Below, piece by piece: positions 1-11,339 of a DNA stretch of 59,123 bases. The DNA comes from an uncultured Pseudomonadota bacterium. GTDB taxonomy: Bacteria > Pseudomonadota > Gammaproteobacteria > Steroidobacterales > Steroidobacteraceae. Numbering within the stretch: position 1 is the first letter of the stretch; each line of letters opens with the position of its first letter. The translations under genes and the position numbers were made by a program. Where the stretch lies: NCBI GenBank assembly GCA_903838705.1, contig CAILZL010000036.1, positions 1-59,123 of the forward strand, in the 5' to 3' direction. The notes below the pieces were generated by a model. The model saw nothing but the letters and a program-made list of their open reading frames with translations. It was not told the DNA's origin and ran no database searches.

Positions 1-1021
<1,021 letters not shown>

Positions 1022-1134
1022 AAAGCAAAAGCTTTTAGATCAGAAGCTTTCTCCAATAACTCTACTGGCTATTGGTTACTCGCCATCAAATGTTGATACA
1101 AACGATGCGAGTCCCCACACAAATTACCTGTTAC

Positions 1135-1147
1135 GTTCTTAAAGAGC
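1135..1147 (-). promoter_or_regulatory. rRNA leader boxA antitermination element
   Basis: Read on the minus strand this is GCTCTTTAAGAAC, close to the bacterial boxA consensus TGCTCTTTAACA that loads the NusB-S10 antitermination complex. It lies about 115 bases upstream of the mature 16S 5' end, inside the leader transcribed from the promoter at 1288-1315. The position and match make the assignment fairly safe. Confidence 0.75.
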
Positions 1148-1287
1148 CGCACAACTTTCGCTGCGCCAAGAAGCGGAACTTTAACCCGTTTCCTGAAAAC
1201 CTGTCAACACATCCAAGTGAAAAATGTTGAGGTTTTTTCTTCAGCCTTGCCACCTGAAAAGGCGACATCGGCTACAAGAGGGCGCGC

Positions 1288-1315
1288 AGTATACGCATGC
1301 TTTTCTGACTGTCAA
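1288..1315 (-). promoter_or_regulatory. rRNA operon promoter (P1-like)
   Basis: On the minus strand a perfect -35 TTGACA (1310-1315) and a near-perfect -10 TATACT (1288-1293) are 16 bp apart. A GC-rich discriminator (GCGCGCC) follows, as expected for a stringently controlled rRNA promoter. The start would fall near 1281, giving a leader of about 260 bases with boxA. A second, much poorer -35/-10 pair (TTGACA at 1202-1207, TTAAAG at 1179-1184, 17 bp apart) could act as a weak P2. Confidence 0.85.
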
Positions 1316-1319
1316 CGAG

Positions 1320-1344
1320 CAATCGCAAATTATTTTTTCAATGT
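1320..1344 (-). promoter_or_regulatory. A/T-rich UP element of the rRNA promoter
   Basis: The bases just upstream of the -35 hexamer (to the right, on the minus strand) are almost all A/T, with runs of A and T (aaattattttttcaatg on the plus strand). This is the place and composition of an UP element bound by the alpha subunits of RNA polymerase. It fits into the short gap before the tyrS stop codon at 1347. Confidence 0.6.
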
Positions 1345-1346
1345 TG

Positions 1347-2561
1347 CTAGCGCTGTGATTCTACGGTTATTTCAGCGAATTCCCGCTTTCCGACCTGCAG
1401 CATGAGCACCGTTCCAGCATCGACAATAGTCTTGATGTTGGTTACCCGTTCGCCATCAAGCCGCACTGCCCCTTGCTCGATCAATCGAGCTGCAACATTA
1501 GAGCTGGCAGCAAGACCAGCCTGTTTTATCAACACATTCAAACCAATCCCCGGAGTGGCGATAGTGACAACAATTTTTTTGATGTTTTCTGGCGTCGCCC
1601 CTTTCTGAAAACGGGCAATAAATGCATCCCGGGCGTTTACCGCAGCCCCTGCATCATGGAACCGGGCAACGAGTTCCATACCCAGATCGAATTTGGCGTC
1701 ACGTGGATTTCGCCCCTCCACCACTGCTTGCTTCATGTTTGCCAGCTCCGCATTGGAGCGGAACGACAGCAAATCGAAGTAACGCCACATCAATTCATCC
1801 GAAATTGACATAATTTTGCCAAACATTTCCTCTGGTGCATCGGTGATTCCAATGTAGTTGCCCATGGATTTGGACATCTTGTTGACCCCATCCAGCCCCT
1901 CCAACAAGGGCATGGTCAGCACGACCTGAGGTTCCTGACCATATACTTCCTGCAGGTGCCGCCCCATCAATAAATTAAACTTCTGATCCGTCCCGCCCAG
2001 CTCAACATCAGCTTTTAGTGCAACAGAATCATAACCTTGCACGAGCGGGTATAAAAATTCATGAATCGCAATCGGCTGACCACCCTTGTAGCGCTTGCTA
2101 AAATCATCGCGCTCAAGCATGCGTGCTACCGTGTGCTTGCCTGCCAGCTGGATAAGATCAGCGGCAGACATTGCCCCCATCCAGGCTGAGTTAAATTCAA
2201 CCCGTGTTTTTGCGGGATCGAGAATTTTGAAAACCTGCCTCTGGTAAGTCTGGGCATTCGCCTTGACCTCGTCAGGCGTCAAGGCTGGGCGAGTGGCATT
2301 TCGTCCGGTCGGATCACCAATCAAGCCGGTAAAATCTCCGATCAGGAACACTACTTCGTGCCCCAGATCCTGAAACCGGCGCAATTTGTTGATCAGAACG
2401 GTATGCCCCAAATGCAGATCAGGCGCGGTCGGATCAAATCCGGCCTTAACAACCAATGGCTTACCCCGCTGGAGCTTTTTGAGTAACTCAGGCGCCAGCA
2501 GCAGTTCCGACACCCCTCTGCTCAATTCAGCAATTTGCGCCTCAGGCGACATCTGACTCAT
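1347..2561 (-). CDS. tyrS: Tyrosyl-tRNA synthetase
   Basis: Cytoplasmic class I aminoacyl-tRNA synthetase that charges tRNA-Tyr. At 404 residues it has the length of the TyrS subtype common in proteobacteria. Visible are the HIGH-type signature (HLGHT, about residue 51), the KMSKS loop (KMSKS, about 230) and a C-terminal S4 RNA-binding domain (about 335-400). The ATG at 2559-2561 is chosen because a GGAG lies 8 bases upstream; a TTG one codon earlier is possible. It is transcribed toward the rRNA promoter, and its stop is only about 30 bases from the -35. It is divergent from the M23 peptidase gene. Pairing of tyrS with an M23 peptidase gene near an rRNA operon is common in gammaproteobacteria. 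Confidence 0.97.
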   Translation of the reverse strand: MSQMSPEAQIAELSRGVSELLLAPELLKKLQRGKPLVVKAGFDPTAPDLHLGHTVLINKLRRFQDLGHEVVFLIGDFTGLIGDPTGRNATRPALTPDEVKANAQTYQRQVFKILDPAKTRVEFNSAWMGAMSAADLIQLAGKHTVARMLERDDFSKRYKGGQPIAIHEFLYPLVQGYDSVALKADVELGGTDQKFNLLMGRHLQEVYGQEPQVVLTMPLLEGLDGVNKMSKSMGNYIGITDAPEEMFGKIMSISDELMWRYFDLLSFRSNAELANMKQAVVEGRNPRDAKFDLGMELVARFHDAGAAVNARDAFIARFQKGATPENIKKIVVTIATPGIGLNVLIKQAGLAASSNVAARLIEQGAVRLDGERVTNIKTIVDAGTVLMLQVGKREFAEITVESQR

Positions 2562-2729
2562 CAAACCGTCTCCACAAGCAGTTCGGTAAAGCGGGGAACT
2601 TTAGGGGGTTATGGGCAGAGGCGCAAACAGCCGCCACCATTTCTGAACAAAATTTAAGACCCTGTCGGTTGACGCGACAGGAACAAGAATCTAATTTGCC
2701 GGCTTCAAACTTACCCAGCAGCAAGACCA

Positions 2730-4088
2730 GTGGCAAAAACCAGCCTTAACGCCGCAGCAAAAAAGCCAAAACTGCACACCACCACTGCGCATGTCAGCTG
2801 GGCGTTGTTCAGTTTGCTACTGCCCTCCATGGGCGGTCTGGCGGTATACAAGTTTATGCTTGACCGGCAGAGCTCACACGTGGATTCCGCTGAACTGGCT
2901 GCATTGACCAATGAACTCGCACCGGGCTTTCCTGGCACCGGCCTGCACAGACCTCAGCAGGAATCCGCATTGATCAGCACGGTTGAATTTGTTGTCCGCC
3001 GTGATGACACACTGGAAAGAATATTCAGGCAGCTGGAACTTAACCTGCAGGATCTGGCCGCTATTCGTGAGTTGCCCGACGTAAAAAAAACACTGGATAG
3101 ACTCAGACCCGGCGATCCCATCACCCTCAGTCGCAACAGTGATGGCGACCTGCAAAGCCTGTTACGTCAGGTAGACCCGACCACAAAGTTATCTGTGGTC
3201 AGGGAGGGTGACGGTTTTAAAGCTGAATTGATAACGACACCACTACAAATCAGCACCGCCAGGGTCAGCGGCACCGTGACAGATTCGCTGTTTGCATCAG
3301 CCCGCAAAGCCGGCTTGAGTGCTGATCTCATCATGCGGATGGCCAATGATATTTTCGGCTGGGATATCGATTTCGCACTGGATATCCGCAGGGGCGATCG
3401 CTTTAACGTGATTTATGAAAAGCAGTTCCGGGATAACCACTACGTCGGCGACGGGCGGATTCTGGCAGCTGAATTTATCAATGACGGCCATGTTTATCGT
3501 GCCATCCGCTATGACTCCAGCGATGGCGAAGTAGGTAACTACTTCACTCCGGATGGTCGCAGCATGCACAAGCAATTCCTGCGCGCACCTGTGGACTTCA
3601 CCCGAATCAGCTCAGGATTCAGCTTTGCCCGCTTTCATCCCATCCTCAACCGCATCAGAGCGCATAAAGGCGTGGATTATGCCGCGACCACCGGCACCCC
3701 CGTAAAAGCGGCTGGAGATGGCAAGATCGATTTCCGCGGAGTTCAGAACGGTTACGGCAACGTAGTCATTCTGGATCATGGCTCCCGCATCACCACGCTA
3801 TATGGTCATCTGTCGCGATTCGCATCTGGTCTGCAGAACGGCAGCCGGGTCAAACAAGGTCAGACTATCGGATATGTAGGCATGACCGGCGCAGCTACCG
3901 GACCACACCTGCATTACGAATACAGAATCAACGGCGTGCATAAAGATCCACGTACCGTGTCGCTGCCCAATGCCAGCCCGATTCCTGCATCCTATCTGGC
4001 TGATTTCCGCCAGAAGGCAGACCCGCTCCTCACACAACTGGATCAGGGTACGCAGCAGGCCATTGCGGGCGGGCCAGCACGCCGCTGA
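2730..4088 (+). CDS. Membrane-anchored M23 murein DD-endopeptidase (MepM-like)
   Basis: Probable periplasmic zinc endopeptidase that cuts peptidoglycan cross-links during cell growth. The 452-residue protein has one N-terminal membrane segment (about 22-45), a LysM/OapA-like region (about 88-145, FVVRRDDTLERIFRQLEL) and a C-terminal M23 (LytM) domain. That domain holds the zinc motifs HKGVD (about 310) and GPHLHYEY (about 390). The start is a GTG at 2730 with no clear ribosome site. The next ATG (2829) would cut into the membrane segment, so the GTG is preferred. Domain order and length match E. coli MepM/YebA. The gene is divergent from tyrS. Confidence 0.93.
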   Translation: MAKTSLNAAAKKPKLHTTTAHVSWALFSLLLPSMGGLAVYKFMLDRQSSHVDSAELAALTNELAPGFPGTGLHRPQQESALISTVEFVVRRDDTLERIFRQLELNLQDLAAIRELPDVKKTLDRLRPGDPITLSRNSDGDLQSLLRQVDPTTKLSVVREGDGFKAELITTPLQISTARVSGTVTDSLFASARKAGLSADLIMRMANDIFGWDIDFALDIRRGDRFNVIYEKQFRDNHYVGDGRILAAEFINDGHVYRAIRYDSSDGEVGNYFTPDGRSMHKQFLRAPVDFTRISSGFSFARFHPILNRIRAHKGVDYAATTGTPVKAAGDGKIDFRGVQNGYGNVVILDHGSRITTLYGHLSRFASGLQNGSRVKQGQTIGYVGMTGAATGPHLHYEYRINGVHKDPRTVSLPNASPIPASYLADFRQKADPLLTQLDQGTQQAIAGGPARR

Positions 4089-4091
4089 CCC

Positions 4092-4115
4092 GCTAGCGGC
4101 GCAAGGCGCTAGCGT
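4092..4115 (+). terminator. Stem-loop after the M23 peptidase gene
   Basis: Two copies of the self-complementary octamer CGCTAGCG, 8 bases apart, start four bases after the stop codon and can form an 8-bp stem. No T-run follows, so it may be a factor-dependent terminator or an mRNA end-stabiliser rather than a classical intrinsic terminator. Confidence 0.5.
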
Positions 4116-4197
4116 GATCGCCACATTTGGCAAGCTGTCACACATCTGTCAACAAGCGAGGAGTATTCTGGGCGTACTCTGATTAACCACCCCGCCC

Positions 4198-6276
4198 ATG
4201 CAAGATGTGAATCTGTCAGCACCTGAGCTCTACATCAACCGCGAGCTATCGTTGCTGGCTTTCAATGAGCGGGTGCTGGCACAAGCCTGTGACAGTACAC
4301 TGCCGCTTCTGGAGCGCATCCGCTTCCTGTGTATCTCCTGCGCCAACCTTGATGAGTTTTTTGAAATCCGGGTGGCCGGTTTGCATCAGCGTCAGGATCT
4401 GGGATCAAACAGTGGCGGCTCCGATGGCATCAGCATCAAGGAACAACTCGATGCCATCCATCCTCGTGCCAGCAAACTGGTAAAAGACCAGTACACACTT
4501 CTGAATGAAACCCTGTTTCCTGCACTGGAATCACAAGGTATCCACTTTGTTAACGCTCAGACCATGAGCCCGCAGCAGCGAGAATGGCTGTCGGCCTACT
4601 TTGTTGCAGAAGTGGAACCGGTATTGACCCCGCTTGGACTGGACCCCTCCCGCCCCTTTCCACGCATCCAGAACAAAAGTCTGAATTTCATTGTGCGACT
4701 CAGCGGCAGTGACGCATTCGGCCGCGATGCCGAGCTCGCAGTAGTGCAGGTACCACGCGCCCTGCCACGGGTAATAAGGCTGCCCCCTACTGAAGATACC
4801 AACGGCACTTCCTGCTTCGTATTTTTGTCAGCGGTCATCGCAGCCTTTGTTTCTGAATTGTTCAGCGGTATGAAGGTGGAAGGCTGCTGGCAGTTCCGCG
4901 TTACGCGCAATTCGGATCTGTTTGTCGATGACGAAGAAGTTGAAAACATGTTACGCGCGATCGAGGGTGAACTGGCGCATCGTCGTTATGGCAATGCAGT
5001 TCGTCTGGAAACACTGCATGACTGCCCCGTCGACATCACCAAGTTTCTGCTGAAACATTTTGAGCTCGATCAGGAAGATCTGTACCAGGTCAACGGACCG
5101 GTTAATCTGAATCGCCTGCTGGCAATCTATGATCTGGTGGATCGTCCGGATCTGAAATATCAGCCTTTCACACCGGCCATTCCGCAAAGTTTCGCCAATG
5201 CTGATGACTTCTTCAGTGTGATCCGTGAAAGAGATGTACTGCTGTTTCATCCCTTCCATTCGTTTGCACCGATTATTGACTTCCTGCGTCAGGCCAGCAC
5301 CGACCCGCAAGTCGTTGCCATCAAACAGACTCTTTACCGTACCGGGCCGGACTCACCCATTGTCGATGCACTGGTGCAGGCAGCACGATCCGGCAAGGAA
5401 GTCACCGTTGTGATTGAACTGATGGCCCGCTTCGATGAAGCCGCCAATATTGATCTTGCCTATCGTCTGCAGGAAGCAGGTGCGCATGTCATGTATGGCG
5501 TAGTCGGCTATAAGACACATGCCAAGCTCATCATGGTCGTGCGTCGAGAACAGGGCTTGCTGCGCCGATACTGCCACCTCGGTACGGGCAACTATCACCC
5601 AAAAACAGCACGTGCCTATACCGATTACGGCCTGTTTACATCAGACAAGGCAATTGGTGAGGACCTGCACGAAATTTTTCTGCAACTCACCAGCCCCAGT
5701 CGCGCTGCCACTCTGAAAAAACTGCTGCAATCTCCCTTTACTCTGCACACTGCACTGATTGAAAAGATTGAACGCGAAATCAGCCACGCCAGACAGAGCA
5801 AATCAGCACGCATCATTGCCAAGATGAACTCTCTGGTTGATCCGCAGATCATCCAGTCGCTGTATCAGGCATCAATGGCTGGCGTGCAGGTTGAACTGAT
5901 TGTGCGCGGTGTATGCGCATTACGACCCGGTGTAGCGGGCATCTCTGACAACATCCGCGTAAGTTCAATTGTTGGCCGCTTTCTGGAACACTCTCGCGTA
6001 TACTACTTCCATAATGACGGCATAGCCGATCTGTATCTGGCCAGCGCTGACTGGATGGAACGCAATTTCTTCCGGCGTATCGAAGTTGCGTTCCCGGTGC
6101 AGGATCCACGCTACCGCACCCGGATTATTCATGATCTGGAACTGTATCTGGCCGACAATACACAGGCTTGGCAGCTACAGAGCGATGGCGCATATGTGAA
6201 GGTATCAGCGACGGATGCATCACCCAGATGCGCACAGGAAGTATTACTGAGCCGGATCGTCACCCACTCTGAGTAA
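4198..6276 (+). CDS. ppk1: Polyphosphate kinase 1
   Basis: Reversibly transfers the terminal phosphate of ATP to inorganic polyphosphate chains. The 692-residue length and domain order (N-terminal, head, and two C-terminal phospholipase-D-like domains) are typical of the family. The segment [14 protein letters not shown] (about 439) carries the histidine that is autophosphorylated in the E. coli enzyme. [20 protein letters not shown] follows about 20 residues later. A second conserved histidine lies in [11 protein letters not shown] (about 599). The ATG at 4198 begins in the conserved N-terminal motif [15 protein letters not shown]. The 3' end overlaps proB tail to tail by 17 bases, so the two messages are complementary at their ends. 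No ppx gene is adjacent. Confidence 0.97.
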   Translation: MQDVNLSAPELYINRELSLLAFNERVLAQACDSTLPLLERIRFLCISCANLDEFFEIRVAGLHQRQDLGSNSGGSDGISIKEQLDAIHPRASKLVKDQYTLLNETLFPALESQGIHFVNAQTMSPQQREWLSAYFVAEVEPVLTPLGLDPSRPFPRIQNKSLNFIVRLSGSDAFGRDAELAVVQVPRALPRVIRLPPTEDTNGTSCFVFLSAVIAAFVSELFSGMKVEGCWQFRVTRNSDLFVDDEEVENMLRAIEGELAHRRYGNAVRLETLHDCPVDITKFLLKHFELDQEDLYQVNGPVNLNRLLAIYDLVDRPDLKYQPFTPAIPQSFANADDFFSVIRERDVLLFHPFHSFAPIIDFLRQASTDPQVVAIKQTLYRTGPDSPIVDALVQAARSGKEVTVVIELMARFDEAANIDLAYRLQEAGAHVMYGVVGYKTHAKLIMVVRREQGLLRRYCHLGTGNYHPKTARAYTDYGLFTSDKAIGEDLHEIFLQLTSPSRAATLKKLLQSPFTLHTALIEKIEREISHARQSKSARIIAKMNSLVDPQIIQSLYQASMAGVQVELIVRGVCALRPGVAGISDNIRVSSIVGRFLEHSRVYYFHNDGIADLYLASADWMERNFFRRIEVAFPVQDPRYRTRIIHDLELYLADNTQAWQLQSDGAYVKVSATDASPRCAQEVLLSRIVTHSE

Positions 6277-7435
6277 CCAGCGTCAGTACCAGGTCGTCAC
6301 GATGAATCATCTCGTCACGACCGCGAAAACCCAGCAACGCTTCAATTTCACTGGATTGGCGCCCACAGATTCTTTCCGCATCCGCACTGGAATAAGCGGA
6401 CAGCCCCCGGGCAACTTCCACGCCTGCTGCCGAACAGACGCGCAAGGCATCACCCCGGTCAAATCGTCCCGCAACGCGGGTCACCCCTGCCGGCAAGAGA
6501 CTCTTGCCGCGCTGCAAAGCGGCCAGCGCGCCTGCATCAATGGTCAGTTCCCCGGCAGGTTTCAGGGTTCCGGCAATCCACTGCTTGCGTACCGTGGCAG
6601 GATTGGCATCAGGATAAAACCAGGAGCATCTTGCGCCATCAATAATGCGGCGCAGCGGATGCAACTCCTTGCCCAGCGACACACACATGTGGCATCCCGC
6701 AGAGACTGCGATTCTGGCTGCGGCAATTTTGGTTGCCATCCCGCCTGAACCGACATCAGATGACACACCACCGGCCATCGCTTCTATCTCAGCACTGATC
6801 CCACGCACTTCCGGAATAAAGCGGGCAGTAGCATCGCGAGTTGGATCAGCGGTATACAAACCATCCACATCGGAGAGCAGTACCAGACAATCCGCACTGA
6901 TCATCTGCGCCACACGTGCTGCCAGACGGTCATTGTCGCCGTACCGTATTTCAGCAGTGGCAACGGTGTCATTCTCATTGATGACCGGAATCGACCCCAG
7001 TTTGAGCAGGGTTCCCAGCGTACTGCGCGCATTCAGATAACGGCGTCGCTGCTCGGTATCTGCAAAGGTCAGCAGTATCTGTGCAACCGTTAGACCGTGT
7101 TGCTCCAGTGCTTCGGTCCAGGCATGTGCCAGCCGGATCTGACCCACCGCTGCGGCAGCTTGGCTTTCCTCCAGCTTCAGCTTTCCGGGTGCCAGCCCCA
7201 GCTGACGCCTGCCCAGTGCAATGGCACCGGACGAAACCAGCAGAACTTCCTGACCCGCATCACGTAATTGTTTGATGTCTTTCGCCAGTGTTGCCAGCCA
7301 GGCACGATTCACCTGACCAGTGCTGCGTTCCACCAGCAGTGAAGAACCCACTTTGACCACAATACGGCGGGCATGCAGCAAGGGTGTCTGCGTAGCACTC
7401 AGGTTATGCATTGTGGAAGGTTGATCGGTAGACAT
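6260..7435 (-). CDS. proB: Glutamate 5-kinase with PUA domain
   Basis: First step of proline synthesis: phosphorylates L-glutamate to glutamyl-5-phosphate. The 391-residue protein has an amino-acid-kinase domain (about 22-270; VVKVGSSLL near the start, NENDTVAT near 155, [13 protein letters not shown] near 185). A C-terminal PUA domain (about 295-385) is usual in the longer bacterial form. The start is ATG 7435. It overlaps ppk1 by 17 bases in convergent orientation. It is not next to obgE or proA, its partners in many gammaproteobacteria. Confidence 0.97.
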   Translation of the reverse strand: MSTDQPSTMHNLSATQTPLLHARRIVVKVGSSLLVERSTGQVNRAWLATLAKDIKQLRDAGQEVLLVSSGAIALGRRQLGLAPGKLKLEESQAAAAVGQIRLAHAWTEALEQHGLTVAQILLTFADTEQRRRYLNARSTLGTLLKLGSIPVINENDTVATAEIRYGDNDRLAARVAQMISADCLVLLSDVDGLYTADPTRDATARFIPEVRGISAEIEAMAGGVSSDVGSGGMATKIAAARIAVSAGCHMCVSLGKELHPLRRIIDGARCSWFYPDANPATVRKQWIAGTLKPAGELTIDAGALAALQRGKSLLPAGVTRVAGRFDRGDALRVCSAAGVEVARGLSAYSSADAERICGRQSSEIEALLGFRGRDEMIHRDDLVLTLVTQSG

Positions 7436-7588
7436 AAACGCAACACGTGGTCAATAAAAATGCTGCCCTCAGTTTAGCAGCAACTGAGTACGGAAAATTT
7501 CCAGCAATGGTCGAATCCATATTGAATGCGCCCGAGCAACTGCCTAATATCCCTGTGCCTTGGTCTATCGAATTTTTTGAGGTGTCAC

Positions 7589-7903
7589 GTGGGTAGAGAT
7601 TTTGATCCGGTACCGGGAAAGTGGTACGAAGACCTTGAAGAGGAATCCCTGTTCAAGGTACTGGCGGTAGATCCGGACGAAGAACTGGTTCAGATTCAAC
7701 ATGAAGATGGCGAGATCGAAGAGTTTGATCTTGATATCTGGCATGAACTCGACCTCGACCAGGCCGAAGAACCCGAAGGCTGGTCTGCCTCTGAGCCTTT
7801 TGATGAAGATGAGGACGACGACTGGGATGAGGAAGATGAAGAGGATGAAGATGACGACTGGGATGATGAGGATGAAGACGAAGATGAGTACGAGGACGAG
7901 TAA
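7589..7903 (+). CDS. DUF6763-like small protein with very acidic tail
   Basis: Function unknown. The N-terminal 60 residues (VGRDFDPVPGKWYEDLEEES..., then QIQHEDGEIEEFDLDIWHEL) resemble small proteins of the DUF6763 type found in gammaproteobacteria. The last 33 or so residues are almost only Asp and Glu, with a few Trp and one Tyr. A GTG at 7589 is chosen because GAGG lies 6 bases upstream; the frame runs 21 codons further upstream without a convincing start. The mature protein of 104 residues is predicted cytoplasmic. An intrinsic terminator follows at 7944-7972. The antisense frame, rich in Ser, is a shadow of the GAT/GAG/GAC codons. Confidence 0.8.
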   Translation: MGRDFDPVPGKWYEDLEEESLFKVLAVDPDEELVQIQHEDGEIEEFDLDIWHELDLDQAEEPEGWSASEPFDEDEDDDWDEEDEEDEDDDWDDEDEDEDEYEDE

Positions 7904-7943
7904 ATCATCCAGTTGACCGTCATACATCACTGAATGCCACAAG

Positions 7944-7972
7944 CGCCGGACACCCAAGTGCTCCGGCGTTTT
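7944..7972 (+). terminator. Intrinsic terminator of the acidic-protein gene
   Basis: A 7-bp stem CGCCGGA/TCCGGCG with an 11-base loop is followed directly by TTTT. It lies 40 bases after the stop of the acidic-protein gene and just before the end of the convergent slt gene. Confidence 0.75.
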
Positions 7973-7973
7973 G

Positions 7974-9926
7974 CTATCCGCGATCTGGACTCACCTGCGC
8001 CAGCCATGCCTTGGTGTCCAGCGGTTCGCGATTGCGCAACCAGTGAAAGACCAGACTGTGCCACATAATGCGCTGCACATAGGTACGCGTCTCGTTATAG
8101 GGAATGTTCTCCATCCAGATATCCGAATCCATTGGTCTGGCGGGTAGCCAGCGCCGGGCCGCTGTCGAACCTGCGTTATAGGCCGCGAGTGCCAGCAATG
8201 TCTGGCCGTTGAACGCATCCACCAGCGACTTCAGATGCGCCGCGCCCAGCGGCACATTGACCTGCGGGTTGAATAAATCCTCGTCAGCGGGCACGGGCAA
8301 TTTGAATTGTCTGGCGGTGCTGCGCGCCGTAGCCGGCAACAGTTGCAATAAGCCCCGAGCATTCGCACTGGAAACGGCATCAGCACGAAACAGGCTTTCC
8401 TGACGCATCTGCGCATAAATGAGGTCGGCAGTAAGTCCGGTCAGGCGGGCAGCAGCAGTCACTGCCGGATCATAGGGCTGCGGATAGAGCAGTTCGTAAT
8501 CATTGTACTGTCCCATGCGGGCAGTCACTGCGACCACCTGCTCATACCAGCCCCAATCACTGATCAGGCGCATTACTGCAAGCTGCTGCGCGGGCGACCA
8601 TGTTGAGGCAAGCGCATTCCACTCTGTACTGGCCTGCGCGCGCAGATTGACGCTGATCAATTCATGCATACGCTGCATGACCGGCTGTGCAGCCAGTTGC
8701 CGGGTAGCGCTTGAATCAATCACCAGTGACTGTAGATGCGGGACATAACGCACACCCAGCTGCGCTGCCGCCATCGCAGCAAAATAATTATCATCAGTCG
8801 CTACCAGCGACTCATACAGGGCGCGGGATGAGGCATCATTCCTCATTTGCTGTTGCGCACGTGCCAGCCAGTATCGCCAGCGGGATTGCGATTTCAGTGA
8901 TTCCGGCATCTCACTGATGACCCGAACCACCTGCGGCCAGTCGCCGACCCACAGTGCCGCGCGTGCATGCCATTCATAAGCTTGATCAGTTTTATCCGCT
9001 GCGAGTACTTGAGCAAAGTAGCCAAGTGCCTCACTGCGACGACTCCATGAAAGGCTCAGCGCCAGACTTTGCGCATAGGGACTGGCCGCTTCCGGGGCAA
9101 ATCCTCGGGATTTGATGAAAGCTGAAAAACGAGTGAGTGCGGCATCAACATCCTTGCGAACAAAACGGGACCAGCCATCCTGCAGTATGGCGTCTTCAAC
9201 CTTGATGCCGGGGTTGGCAATCAAGGCATCAATAGCCTGTTGCGGTTTTTCAATCAGGATGGCCCACTGCTTGATAGGTTCTGCCTGCTTTTCGGTCAAA
9301 GTGAGGGCAAGTTCGCGCGCAAACTCCGTATCACCCGCTTTCAGGACCAGACGCGCCCTTTGCTCAATCAAAGTCGCTGTAATGACGCCGTGCACGCGTC
9401 CCCAGTCGAATGGCGCATTACAGGCAGCAGGCAAATGATTGCCACTCAACCACAGCTTCGGTATCAGCTGGTCAAGCAGGGCGCGCTGTTCGCTATCCGG
9501 TGCAACTGTCAGCATTGCACTTGCCTGCCAGCACTTCAGCTCGACATCACTGGTATCGGCTGGCAAATGCTCCAGAAACTCACTCCATTGCTGACGAGTA
9601 GCCAGATCCAGTAACCAGCTCCGGCGCAATTCCCGGACTACCGGTAATCCCTGCTGTGCAGTCAGGAAAGCCTTGATCTGCTGATCCAGGAGCCCGCTGT
9701 CATGCCCGGCCTGAGTCAATGCATGCTGCATGCGTGCGGCCTGCAGATACGGATAGAGCACATACCCACGCAAATTAGCACTATCAGTATTTGCAGCTGA
9801 ATCCAGCGAAACCCATGCCTGCCTGAACTCGCGACGTACTTCAGTATCCGGGTCACTGGCAGCAGTCAGTGTGGTGACCAGCAGCAGAGTAATAATGGCA
9901 AACCGCGTTAACATCCGCGCACGCAT
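7974..9926 (-). CDS. slt: Soluble lytic murein transglycosylase
   Basis: Periplasmic exo-acting enzyme that cleaves the MurNAc-GlcNAc bond of peptidoglycan, forming 1,6-anhydro ends. A signal peptide (about 1-25) precedes a long alpha-helical U/L-domain and a C-terminal SLT domain (about 490-620). The catalytic Glu lies in MRQESLF, followed by GLLQLLPATA and LALAAYNAG, the standard SLT signatures. The 650-residue length matches E. coli Slt70. ATG 9926 is preferred over a TTG at 9938. The start region overlaps the end of the upstream regulator gene, which suggests coupled translation. Confidence 0.93.
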   Translation of the reverse strand: MRARMLTRFAIITLLLVTTLTAASDPDTEVRREFRQAWVSLDSAANTDSANLRGYVLYPYLQAARMQHALTQAGHDSGLLDQQIKAFLTAQQGLPVVRELRRSWLLDLATRQQWSEFLEHLPADTSDVELKCWQASAMLTVAPDSEQRALLDQLIPKLWLSGNHLPAACNAPFDWGRVHGVITATLIEQRARLVLKAGDTEFARELALTLTEKQAEPIKQWAILIEKPQQAIDALIANPGIKVEDAILQDGWSRFVRKDVDAALTRFSAFIKSRGFAPEAASPYAQSLALSLSWSRRSEALGYFAQVLAADKTDQAYEWHARAALWVGDWPQVVRVISEMPESLKSQSRWRYWLARAQQQMRNDASSRALYESLVATDDNYFAAMAAAQLGVRYVPHLQSLVIDSSATRQLAAQPVMQRMHELISVNLRAQASTEWNALASTWSPAQQLAVMRLISDWGWYEQVVAVTARMGQYNDYELLYPQPYDPAVTAAARLTGLTADLIYAQMRQESLFRADAVSSANARGLLQLLPATARSTARQFKLPVPADEDLFNPQVNVPLGAAHLKSLVDAFNGQTLLALAAYNAGSTAARRWLPARPMDSDIWMENIPYNETRTYVQRIMWHSLVFHWLRNREPLDTKAWLAQVSPDRG

Positions 9927-9934
9927 CTCTACAT

Positions 9935-11278
9935 TCAATGCGAAGCGGAAGCGTTGGCTCCAGCGGCTTCTGGGCGGTGTGCAGCAAATTGCTGTGTCAG
10001 CAACAACTGTCCACCCAGACTGGATCGCTCCAGCGCCTTCACCGCATACAAGGCCTCAATATCATGTTGCGCACCCGCCTGCTGATCGAGACCGGCCAGT
10101 GATGCGGGTTGAGTCAAGGCTTCAGCAAGGTGCAGTAACGCCGCATCACGGGTGCCCGCCAGTATCACCAGCTCATTACCGTCCTTACCCGTACGTGCGG
10201 AAAAATAGCCGTAATCCATATAAGGCGCCTTTGAGTCCTCGCTCAATCCCGCCTGACTGACATAGTGTTTGCCTGTCTGCTGGTCTATCAGTTCGTCGAA
10301 AGAATCACCAATCGCAAAGCGCGATCCATCAAACACAAGCTGACGCAGTACACCCATACCACTGAGCAGGCCAACGTAGACAATATGCGCTGAACGCGCC
10401 ATAGCCGGTGTCAGGTCAGAGGCAAGAATCACCTGCACCTGGTGCGCCACCTTGTTATTGGGCTCAAGAATCGGCATCAGGTTTCGCAACGCAAACGCCG
10501 TGGAAGTCGGCAGATATTGCAGTGTCATGTCCATATAGCGCGCCACCTGCTCCGGATTGTTTTTGAGGTACTGCTCCAGATCATTCGATGAATTGATGTC
10601 AAAGTCACGCACCAGTCGCCGTACCCTGATTCCCTCATCGTCCAGCTCGCCAAAAATGTAGTAATCGCCGACGACAATATAAATCGGCAAATTATCGTCC
10701 AGCATTCTGGCCCACACCGGATTGCTGCGCACTTTCTGTAAGGCGGCCGAATCCAGCTGGGCGGCCGGTCGCAACCACATTACCAGCAGGTTGATGACCA
10801 GCAGCAGAGCGACGACTCCCATCAACCATGGCAACCAGCGACGCGCTCCCTGATGTGCAGCTGCATTCGCCACCAGCGACTCCAGCTCCACCTCTGCCTC
10901 GCTGGCAAGTACGGGATCTTCAGGTTCCAGATCGGTCAGCTGCGCCAGCGGCTCGGCATGATCCTGAAATACAAAGCGGTACTCGCCCTTGGGAATAACC
11001 AGCCGCAATGAATCGTCCTTACCGGGTCCGGCATAGTATTCATCCAGTTTGCGCCGCAGCTTGTGAATGTAAACCCGCACCACCGCATCCTGAGCCACAT
11101 CAAAATCCGCCTTCTTGCCGAACACATCCTGACCCACCTCCACTTCTTTGGGCACACGGTGCGTCCGCGCACAACCCACAAAAAAGTCAAAAAGCCGCAG
11201 CATGAGTTCCGAGCGTCCCAATGTACCGCTGGCGCGAATGCGCCCAGCATGGTATTCCAATTGCTCGATGGAAATCAT
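9935..11278 (-). CDS. ToxR/CadC-like membrane-spanning transcription regulator
   Basis: The 447-residue protein has an N-terminal winged-helix DNA-binding domain of the OmpR/PhoB type (about 1-105; DAVVRVYIHKLRRKLDEYY and LRLVIPKGEYRFVF are the recognition helix and wing). A charged linker, one membrane segment (about 151-169) and a large C-terminal domain of unknown fold follow. There is no receiver domain. This is the layout of ToxR/CadC regulators, which bind DNA at the membrane and sense a periplasmic signal. The gene reads straight into slt, so cell-wall turnover may be linked to it. A near-palindrome at 11340-11357 could be its operator. Confidence 0.8.
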   Translation of the reverse strand: MISIEQLEYHAGRIRASGTLGRSELMLRLFDFFVGCARTHRVPKEVEVGQDVFGKKADFDVAQDAVVRVYIHKLRRKLDEYYAGPGKDDSLRLVIPKGEYRFVFQDHAEPLAQLTDLEPEDPVLASEAEVELESLVANAAAHQGARRWLPWLMGVVALLLVINLLVMWLRPAAQLDSAALQKVRSNPVWARMLDDNLPIYIVVGDYYIFGELDDEGIRVRRLVRDFDINSSNDLEQYLKNNPEQVARYMDMTLQYLPTSTAFALRNLMPILEPNNKVAHQVQVILASDLTPAMARSAHIVYVGLLSGMGVLRQLVFDGSRFAIGDSFDELIDQQTGKHYVSQAGLSEDSKAPYMDYGYFSARTGKDGNELVILAGTRDAALLHLAEALTQPASLAGLDQQAGAQHDIEALYAVKALERSSLGGQLLLTQQFAAHRPEAAGANASASH

Positions 11279-11339
11279 GGCAAGTGTCAGCCCGGGGTCT
11301 GAATGAGGAAGCAGATTGTAGACCAGCCGGGGACAGGAT

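Noticed and set aside
7696-7923. A Ser-rich frame of 75 codons on the minus strand
   Set aside because: It is the exact reverse of the Asp/Glu codons of the acidic tail; the low complexity comes from that.
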